NCBI GenBank assembly: GCA_003223645.1
Contig: QHVT01000005.1
Location: forward strand, 186,001-250,000
Reading direction: 5' to 3'
DNA from: Acidobacteriota bacterium
GTDB lineage: Bacteria > Acidobacteriota > Thermoanaerobaculia > Gp7-AA8
DNA: 64,000 nucleotides
This document shows positions 59,279 to 64,000 of this stretch, piece after piece; the first letter of the stretch is position 1, and the number at the start of each line of letters is the position of its first letter. The notes beneath the pieces are model-generated. The model was not told the DNA's origin and searched no databases. It worked only from the letters and a program-made list of their open reading frames with translations. A program made the translations under genes and the position numbers.

Positions 59279-59301
59279 TCGACTCCTGCCGCCTTCACCA
59301 A
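59279..59301 (+). other. Degenerate ssrA-end attachment repeat
   Basis: TCGACTCCTGCCGCCTTCACCA matches the ssrA end TCGACTCCCGCCGCCTCCACCA with two mismatches. It marks the likely distal boundary of island B and suggests a fourth ssrA-derived end. Confidence 0.6.
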
Positions 59302-59798
59302 TCGTCGCTTGCTAACCCAGAGTTTCGTGTTCCCCATCGATGGGATGGAATTGACCGAAGCGGAGTTCAACAGGGGCGTTGCCTCCGTCAGAGCGTCCTC
59401 ATCCCGAATAGCCTTTAATAAACGCGCGAGATCCCAGCGCAAGGGATCCGGGCGGCGCGCGACAACGATCCCCCACGCGTTCGTCGGGGCGCAATCGTAA
59501 CCGGCGCATTGGCCGGAATACGGTCTCGCTGAGTGGGAAACAACTCTCAGTCGGAGGACCAGAGTTGAAGCGCGGCGAGATCAACTATCTCGCCCACCCG
59601 TGCTTTAAACCGCGCGAGGATGCGTTCTACGATCTCGTGATCGGCGTGGCGGAAGGCCGCGTCAGCAAAGCGGCCATCACCGTTTTTCTCGAGAAGCACT
59701 CTCGATCGGCCTAAACCGCGAGCGTTTGGCAGAAGGCGCGGCGCCGTCCCGGTAGGTAATGGAAGAGAAACGATGGCGTGACCGTCGTGCACCGGCGC
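59302..59798. other. Gap after island B without a clear gene
   Basis: No confident gene is seen. On the minus strand a 106-codon frame (59547-59867) runs through the PR4 repeat, whose arm gives NSAFCLLPSAP, and is likely spurious. A 49-codon plus-strand frame at 59565-59714 is listed separately. The composition is intermediate between island and host. Confidence 0.5.
59565..59714 (+). CDS. Possible small protein or gene remnant
   Basis: TTG 59565, with GGAGG about eight bases upstream, opens a 49-residue frame: MKRGEINYLAHPCFKPREDA followed by FYDLVIGVAEGRVSKAAITV and a short basic end. The latter half looks like an ordinary alpha-helical protein end, so this may be a small gene or the 3' remnant of a longer one truncated at the island boundary. 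No family recognised. Confidence 0.3.
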   Translation: MKRGEINYLAHPCFKPREDAFYDLVIGVAEGRVSKAAITVFLEKHSRSA

Positions 59799-59892
59799 GG
59801 AAGGCAGAAGGCAGAAGGCAGAATTGAGAATCACGTCCCAACCCACCTTGGTGGGCGGGTTTCTCAATTCTGCCTTCTGCCTTCTGCCTTCC
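59799..59892. repeat. Palindromic repeat PR4 downstream of island B
   Basis: GGAAGGCAGAAGGCAGAAGG to CCTTCTGCCTTCTGCCTTCC around ATTGAGAA...TTCTCAAT, an inner arm. The TTGAGAAACCC core element is shared with the copy at 23482-23622. The outer flanks also mirror (CACCGG / CCGGTG). Confidence 0.9.
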
Positions 59893-60184
59893 GGTGCCGT
59901 GCCGCGTAGAGAAAAGCTCTGCCGGCGAAGAGAAAGCTTTACCGTCAGAGCAAAAAGCTTTGCCCGCGATCAGGCTTCTTGCGAGCCCGCTGTTCGTCCG
60001 TACGTCGACGCCGAGGACGCGTCAGCTGCTACGCGGTGGGTCACTCCGGCCACTGCAACGCCTCCGATTCCTCGGCTATCGAGCCCCAATCAAATCGACA
60101 GGCCGGGTCGCCTTCCAGTATTTGTTGTTCGAGGCGGGGGCGCTTCGCCGGGGCGCCAGAGCTTGGCCGTGATCGTTCAGCCCC
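59893..60184. other. Non-coding stretch with a threefold AAAGCTxTGCC repeat
   Basis: Between the PR4 element and the DUF4386 gene I see no gene. The first part has three approximate 20-base direct repeats centred on AAAAGCTCTGCC, AAAGCTTTACC and AAAAGCTTTGCC (about 59915-59972). Confidence 0.5.
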
Positions 60185-60892
60185 TCATGGGCGCTCCAGA
60201 GCAGGCTGCGCCTCCACCTTCGCTCCCTTGATCAACAGCCACAACATGATCCACACCTCGCCCAACTCGGGGATCAGCGCCCACTTGTTCAATACGCTCA
60301 CATACGGCAGGCCTAACAATGCGGTCGTGCTGATGAGGAGGTAGGGGACGGCGTTGATCACGAGCAGGATGCCGAGGATTCTGGGGAGGAAGCGCGAGCG
60401 CATCACCAGAAGGCCGAAGGGGATGAGCCAGAGGCCCCAGAAGATCTGGACGACGAGCAAGCCCTGACCGTGGAGATGGAGAAAGAAGAGGGCGAGGGCT
60501 TCGCGCTGGGGTTGATTGAAGACGGTGAGGAAGCCGGTGCTGCCGCGCAGGAGTGTGAGGGCGGCGATTTCGCTGATGACATTCAGATACGAGATCGGCG
60601 CGGAGACGACGGCACCGAGGATGACCATGAGTGCGGCCTGCATCCTGTTGACGTTGTTGAGAAGGCGATAGAGAGTCATCACCAGAAAGATTGCCGTGGT
60701 CGCTGTCATCAGCTCGCAGAGGATGCCGAGGCGGAACATCGATTGAGCGGCGAGGATTTTCTGCGCGGTGACGGCGGGGTTGTTTTTCACAATGAAGGTG
60801 GCGGGAACGTAGAGAAGGCTGAACGGCGCGGTCACGCCGACAAGGACGTACAGCGCGGCGGCGAGACGAGCGGTTCTATTCGTTGGTTGCAT
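60185..60892 (-). CDS. DUF4386 family membrane protein
   Basis: This 235-residue polytopic protein begins MQPTNRTARLAAALYVLVGV and contains NNPAVTAQKILAAQSMFRLG, the conserved segment after helix 1 in DUF4386 proteins, with about six helices in total. It ends WLLIKGAKVEAQPALERP. The neighbouring gene (60876-61511) is a second family member, so the pair probably arose by duplication. They overlap by 17 bases. The function of the family is unknown. Confidence 0.8.
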   Translation of the reverse strand: MQPTNRTARLAAALYVLVGVTAPFSLLYVPATFIVKNNPAVTAQKILAAQSMFRLGILCELMTATTAIFLVMTLYRLLNNVNRMQAALMVILGAVVSAPISYLNVISEIAALTLLRGSTGFLTVFNQPQREALALFFLHLHGQGLLVVQIFWGLWLIPFGLLVMRSRFLPRILGILLVINAVPYLLISTTALLGLPYVSVLNKWALIPELGEVWIMLWLLIKGAKVEAQPALERP

Positions 60893-61511
60893 GACGCACT
60901 CCTTTGATGAGCAGCCAGAAGCCGAGGCCGAATTCGTAGACGCCCATCGGCATCATGTAGACCATGCCGATGCGCGACGACAGGTGCGGGAAGGCGATGA
61001 AGGTCAATTCGGCGAGCGCCATGAGCGTTGAGGCGAAGATGCCCCACCAGGCGATCGCGCGAGGGATGTAGCGCGAGCGGAGCCATAAGTAGCTGAAGAT
61101 CAGTGAGCCGATGCCGAGGAAGAAGAAGCCGATGCGGAATGTGTCGCCGTAGAGGCCGAGGAATTTCGAGGCGAGATTGGGGTCATTGAGAACGCGCAAT
61201 GCGGCGAATTCGTGCGTGGTCGCCATGGCGAGGACGATGTTCTCGACGAGGCGCCAGAATGCGGCGAGCAAGGCGAGGTTCGCATTGACGGGTTTGAGTA
61301 CGACATAGAGCGCGAGGACGAGCATGACGACGCAGGCGATCGTGACCAGTTCGCTGACCATACCAAGGCGGAAGAGTCGCTCCGTCGCGGCGATATTTTT
61401 CGCGGTCTGTACTGCATCGCCGCGCACGATGGCTTGTGTGCGCGCATAGAACGCGAAAATTGCCGTCGCGTTCGTAAAGAGGTAGAGGAATCCCGCGAGC
61501 CGCGCGATCAT
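60876..61511 (-). CDS. DUF4386 family membrane protein
   Basis: This 211-residue protein starts at ATG 61511 (MIARLAGFLYLFTNATAIFA), with AKNIAATERLFRLGMVSELV as the conserved loop and a C-terminal WLLIKGVRHATNE. About six helices. It overlaps the preceding gene by 4 bases and the next DUF4386 gene by 17. Its last 48 bases were copied to 55756-55803 with one mismatch, showing recent mosaic DNA exchange within the chromosome. Confidence 0.8.
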   Translation of the reverse strand: MIARLAGFLYLFTNATAIFAFYARTQAIVRGDAVQTAKNIAATERLFRLGMVSELVTIACVVMLVLALYVVLKPVNANLALLAAFWRLVENIVLAMATTHEFAALRVLNDPNLASKFLGLYGDTFRIGFFFLGIGSLIFSYLWLRSRYIPRAIAWWGIFASTLMALAELTFIAFPHLSSRIGMVYMMPMGVYEFGLGFWLLIKGVRHATNE

Positions 61512-62212
61512 GCGGCGATCGCCTGTTCGTGCACGGCGGACGGCGTTTGCTCCGGCTGCCGCGGCTTGCGATTGCGCATCCGAATCCGCCAAAAGATCAT
61601 TGCGCCGAGGAGGAAAATGTGCGGCGCGAAGATGAACGGCGAGTGTTTCCATGCCGCGGAGAAGAGCCTGGCCTGGCCGGGATAGAGCGACAACGTCGTA
61701 ATGAGCAGCGCGAGGCACATGCGCGAGAGGTGGCGCGCGATGCGGCGCGTGCCGGCGACGCCGCCGCGCGCGAGCAGGCGGACGTCGAAGACAGCGTGGA
61801 GCAGCGCAATGGTGCCGAAAATGAAATACGGCGGCGCCGGTATGCGGTCGAGCCGGCCCGTCCTGCTGCCCGCGGCCTCGAATCCGAACCACAGTCCGCC
61901 GAAGGCAACGACTGTGACGAAAAGCAATGCGGCGTAATCGAATGACGTCACCCGCGCCTCGCGATGCCGCGCGGTCCACCATGCGGTCAGCACGAGATAG
62001 AACGTGAGCATGCCGGCCGCGGTGTTGACCGAATTCGGCCGGAAATACGTGGCAAGGAACGCCGCGCTGAGCGTCATGCCCGTCATCGACACGAAGAACA
62101 CTGTCCCGGCCGCATTGTGGAGTCCGGAGCCTTTGCGGAAGAACATCGCCAGGTATCCGGAGATCAGTCCGAGGACGGCGCCGCAGATGTGAGTCATCAA
62201 CAGGATGGTCAT
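61508..62212 (-). CDS. Membrane protein, DUF2306-like
   Basis: This 234-residue protein (ATG 62212) has seven or so helices: MTILLMTHICGAVLGLISGY, KGSGLHNAAGTVFFVSMTGM, and a C-terminal basic tail after LLGAMIFWRIRMRNRKPRQP. The His-containing THICGA, GLHNAAG and LLHAVFD pieces resemble heme-binding or DUF2306-type membrane proteins, with limited confidence. It overlaps both neighbours by 4 bases in the six-gene operon. Confidence 0.65.
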   Translation of the reverse strand: MTILLMTHICGAVLGLISGYLAMFFRKGSGLHNAAGTVFFVSMTGMTLSAAFLATYFRPNSVNTAAGMLTFYLVLTAWWTARHREARVTSFDYAALLFVTVVAFGGLWFGFEAAGSRTGRLDRIPAPPYFIFGTIALLHAVFDVRLLARGGVAGTRRIARHLSRMCLALLITTLSLYPGQARLFSAAWKHSPFIFAPHIFLLGAMIFWRIRMRNRKPRQPEQTPSAVHEQAIAA

Positions 62213-62652
62213 GGCCGTGATCTCCGAAGAATGAGGTAACCGGCAAGCACACAATGGATGGCGAACAGTGCGAGCGCGAGCCGCGAAATGTCCGTACGCA
62301 GCGAAAGGATGGAAAGCGCCAGCGAGCGCAGCGGCTCCGTGAAAAGGCTCAGGTAGTGGGCGCCTTTGAGCACGATCACCACGGCGAGTTGGAAGACTCC
62401 GCCGATCGCGCCAATGGCGAATGCGAGGAGGCTGAACGACATCGCAGTCAGCGCGAGTTTTCGCACCGAAGCTGCGAACAGGTCGTAAACGAGGACTGTA
62501 GACGCGGCGTAACAGGCAATTGCCAGGAAATCGGCGGCGAGGAAATACGCCGCGAAAGCCGCCGCCATGGCCAACAGGAGCCACAAAATGCGCGGCGGCC
62601 CGAAACGCGGCGACGACTGTGCAACCGGTTGTACGGCGAAGGCGGCGGTCAT
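62209..62652 (-). CDS. Small membrane protein, four TM segments
   Basis: This 147-residue hydrophobic protein (MTAAFAVQPVAQSSPRFGPP, then LWLLLAMAAAFAAYFLAADF) contains FTEPLRSLALSILSLRTDIS and ends YLILRRSRP. Its spacing of helices resembles the DUF4386 group, of which it may be a shortened member. It overlaps the next gene by 4 bases and follows the ABC permease gene by 13. Confidence 0.6.
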   Translation of the reverse strand: MTAAFAVQPVAQSSPRFGPPRILWLLLAMAAAFAAYFLAADFLAIACYAASTVLVYDLFAASVRKLALTAMSFSLLAFAIGAIGGVFQLAVVIVLKGAHYLSLFTEPLRSLALSILSLRTDISRLALALFAIHCVLAGYLILRRSRP

Positions 62653-62665
62653 GATGAGGTCTCCG

Positions 62666-63526
62666 TTAGATCGGCTCGCGATTGCGGCGCAGCCGTATTG
62701 CCGCGATCAGAAATCCCGCGGCGAAAATCAGTCCGATCCATAGGCCGGGTGTCGTCAGGAACGTGCCCGGTGTGAGTTGTGACAACGAGTCGATGTGCCC
62801 GTCCTTACCGGCCACGAATGCCCGCTTCAGGTGCCCCATGAAGCGGTAACCCAGCATGTTTGCGAACAGCTGCGTATTGAAGGCGAGTTTCTCGAGGATG
62901 CAGACGGCGAGAAGTGGCAGCACCGCCCACAAGAATGTCGCGCGTTTGGCCCACGCGGAGACCGCCAGAAGCCAGCCGTACATCGGCGCATGCCACAACG
63001 CGAGGGCGATGAGGCCATAGAACAGAATCACGGAATTCGAGAGAAGGTGAACGCGCGACCAGGTCGTGGCACCGAGTCCGCTCGGCGCCAGAACGGCGGT
63101 ACTCATCAGCACCATCACGAATTGCGTGACGATCACCACAATGAACGTAATCGCCGGCAGAATGACGAGCGGAATGCTCGCCTTCGCGATCACGGCCGTA
63201 TGATCGGAAACGGGCAGCGATTTCCAGAAGAGAATGCTGCGGTCGCGCCGCTCGCCGTACAGCGTATCGAGGCAATAGAAGATCCCGATGATGATGCCGG
63301 TCATCAGCAACACCATCGCGGCGACGTCGTACGGCACCTGAATCGCGGCGCGCTGGTGCGCGGGGTCGAGGAGCAGCACGGCGCGCCGGCGCTGCGGCAT
63401 GCCGATCGTGCTGATGGCGAAGCCGAACAGGACGACTGCCGCGACGGCCACCGGCGCGATGTAGATCGAGCGGTTTTCCCACAATTCACGCCGGACGGAC
63501 CAGTACAGAGGACGGGTCTCGTTCAT
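62666..63526 (-). CDS. ABC transporter permease (ABC-2 type)
   Basis: This 286-residue protein begins MNETRPLYWSVRRELWENRS, has an N-terminal cytosolic arm, a first TM helix (IAPVAVAAVVLFGFAISTIG), a large loop and five further helices. RDRSILFWKSLPVSDHTAVI is a typical coupling-helix region of ABC-2 permeases. It overlaps the ATP-binding gene by 4 bases. The substrate is unknown; export of a lipid, peptide or antibiotic is typical for this type. Confidence 0.82.
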   Translation of the reverse strand: MNETRPLYWSVRRELWENRSIYIAPVAVAAVVLFGFAISTIGMPQRRRAVLLLDPAHQRAAIQVPYDVAAMVLLMTGIIIGIFYCLDTLYGERRDRSILFWKSLPVSDHTAVIAKASIPLVILPAITFIVVIVTQFVMVLMSTAVLAPSGLGATTWSRVHLLSNSVILFYGLIALALWHAPMYGWLLAVSAWAKRATFLWAVLPLLAVCILEKLAFNTQLFANMLGYRFMGHLKRAFVAGKDGHIDSLSQLTPGTFLTTPGLWIGLIFAAGFLIAAIRLRRNREPI

Positions 63527-64000
63527 GCCGCCACCCCCTGCGCCGTCTCATTGCCGATCACCGCGACGAACAGATCGGCAATGCTCGGCGTGCGCACGTC
63601 GCCCAATGCCGCGAGTTGCTGCCGCTCGATGCCGTCGAACAGCAGGATGCTGCGTCCGAATACCTGCCGCTCGTAAATCGGCCGTAACGCGCGCGCGGCG
63701 GCGACGTTGTCGGGGTTCACCATCACCTCGACATACCGCTCCTCGAATGTCTCCATGCTGCAATCCAGCACGAAGCGTCCGCGATGGATGAACTTGAAAT
63801 CGGTCAGGACGTCCTGGATCTCTTCGACCTGATGCGTCGTGATGATGATGGTGCGGCTGTGGTCGAAGTAATCATTGAGGAGCGAGTCGTAGAACTGTTT
63901 GCGATAGAGGATGTCGAGGCCGATCGTCGGCTCGTCGAGGACGAGCAATTTCACGTCGATGGCCATCACCAGCGCGAGGTGAAGCTGCGTGACCATCCCC
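63523..64000 (-). CDS. ABC transporter ATP-binding protein, C-terminal part
   Basis: This gene is cut by the window end. The available 159 residues hold the end of the signature motif (GMVTQLHLALVMAIDVKLLV), Walker B LVLDEPTIGLD and the H-loop IIITTHQVEEIQD, followed by the regulatory tail. The Walker A half lies outside the window. It pairs with the permease at 62666-63526. The gene heads the operon with five membrane-protein genes behind it. Confidence 0.88.
   Translation of the reverse strand, partial: GMVTQLHLALVMAIDVKLLVLDEPTIGLDILYRKQFYDSLLNDYFDHSRTIIITTHQVEEIQDVLTDFKFIHRGRFVLDCSMETFEERYVEVMVNPDNVAAARALRPIYERQVFGRSILLFDGIERQQLAALGDVRTPSIADLFVAVIGNETAQGVAA

Larger units (their letters stand above)
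56106..59301. mobile_element. Genomic island B, downstream of the partial ssrA copy
   Basis: About 3.2 kb between the 243-base ssrA copy and a degenerate ssrA end at 59279-59301. It carries a compact four-gene plus-strand operon (small ORF, DNA adenine methyltransferase, ParB-like, phosphoribosyltransferase-like). Codon use is less GC-biased than the host and PR palindromes are absent. No integrase is visible. Confidence 0.72.

Noticed and set aside
50959-59301. Integrase or transposase for the islands
   Set aside because: I read both strands of the islands for tyrosine or serine recombinase motifs and found none. Mobility must come from elsewhere or be lost.
59547-59867. 106-residue minus-strand protein next to island B
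   Set aside because: About a third is PR4 repeat (NSAFCLLPSAP) and the rest lacks family similarity. The opposite strand gives an equally plausible short frame.

Overview
This is a GC-rich chromosomal window from a Gram-negative bacterium. It encodes LPS inner-core heptose enzymes, lipoproteins, a type IV pilus motor, a secretin-like exported protein and D,D-carboxypeptidase. The gene set (pilB-pilT-pilC-pilS, DUF5522, split heptose kinase/adenylyltransferase, beta-propeller exported proteins) fits Acidobacteriota or a deltaproteobacterial-type lineage; that placement is inference and was not tested. 

Layout. 1-3.5 kb: a membrane-protein end, a DUF5522 gene, and a heptose/LPS operon (rfaE1-rfaE2-glycosyltransferase 9-DUF3108). 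3.5-9.5 kb: pilB, pilT, pilC, pilS. 9.5-17 kb: exported proteins, ruvB and membrane proteins. 17-24.5 kb: an SRPBCC/ArsR pair, icd, purM-purN, a PBP5-type carboxypeptidase and an HNH nuclease. 24.5-33.7 kb: a beta-propeller protein, pyrF, a degenerate family X polymerase/PHP protein, an ECF sigma/anti-sigma module, purD, purE and a cation diffusion facilitator. 33.7-41.6 kb: exported proteins, a second ECF sigma module resembling metal-stress (Cnr-like) systems, and a cysK operon preceded by a cysteine-codon leader peptide and attenuator. 41.6-50.5 kb: a two-component system, a propeller, a methyltransferase, CBM9, Hpt, GGDEF and nadC. 

50.6-59.3 kb is accessory DNA built on the tmRNA gene ssrA. 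The intact ssrA is followed by an island with one giant gene (WD40 + Ras/ROCO-like GTPase + zinc ribbon + class III cyclase), bounded by a 25-bp direct repeat of the ssrA 3' end. Next come a lipoprotein amidohydrolase, stitched scraps of two host genes, a 243-bp copy of the ssrA 3' half, and a second island. That island carries a compact four-gene operon: small ORF, Dam-type DNA methyltransferase, ParB-like protein, phosphoribosyltransferase-like protein. A degenerate fourth ssrA end follows. No integrase is present. Both islands look less GC-rich than their surroundings and are the best candidates for undescribed defence or signalling systems. 60.2-64 kb is one minus-strand run of membrane proteins ending in an ABC permease and ATPase. 

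A second striking feature is genome-wide in style: intergenic spaces are filled with long imperfect palindromes, each made of a short iterated word and its reverse complement. I count at least 14 word families and 28 copies here. They abut or enter genes, supply stop and start codons, sit in-frame inside several proteins, and in one case encode a complete signal peptide.
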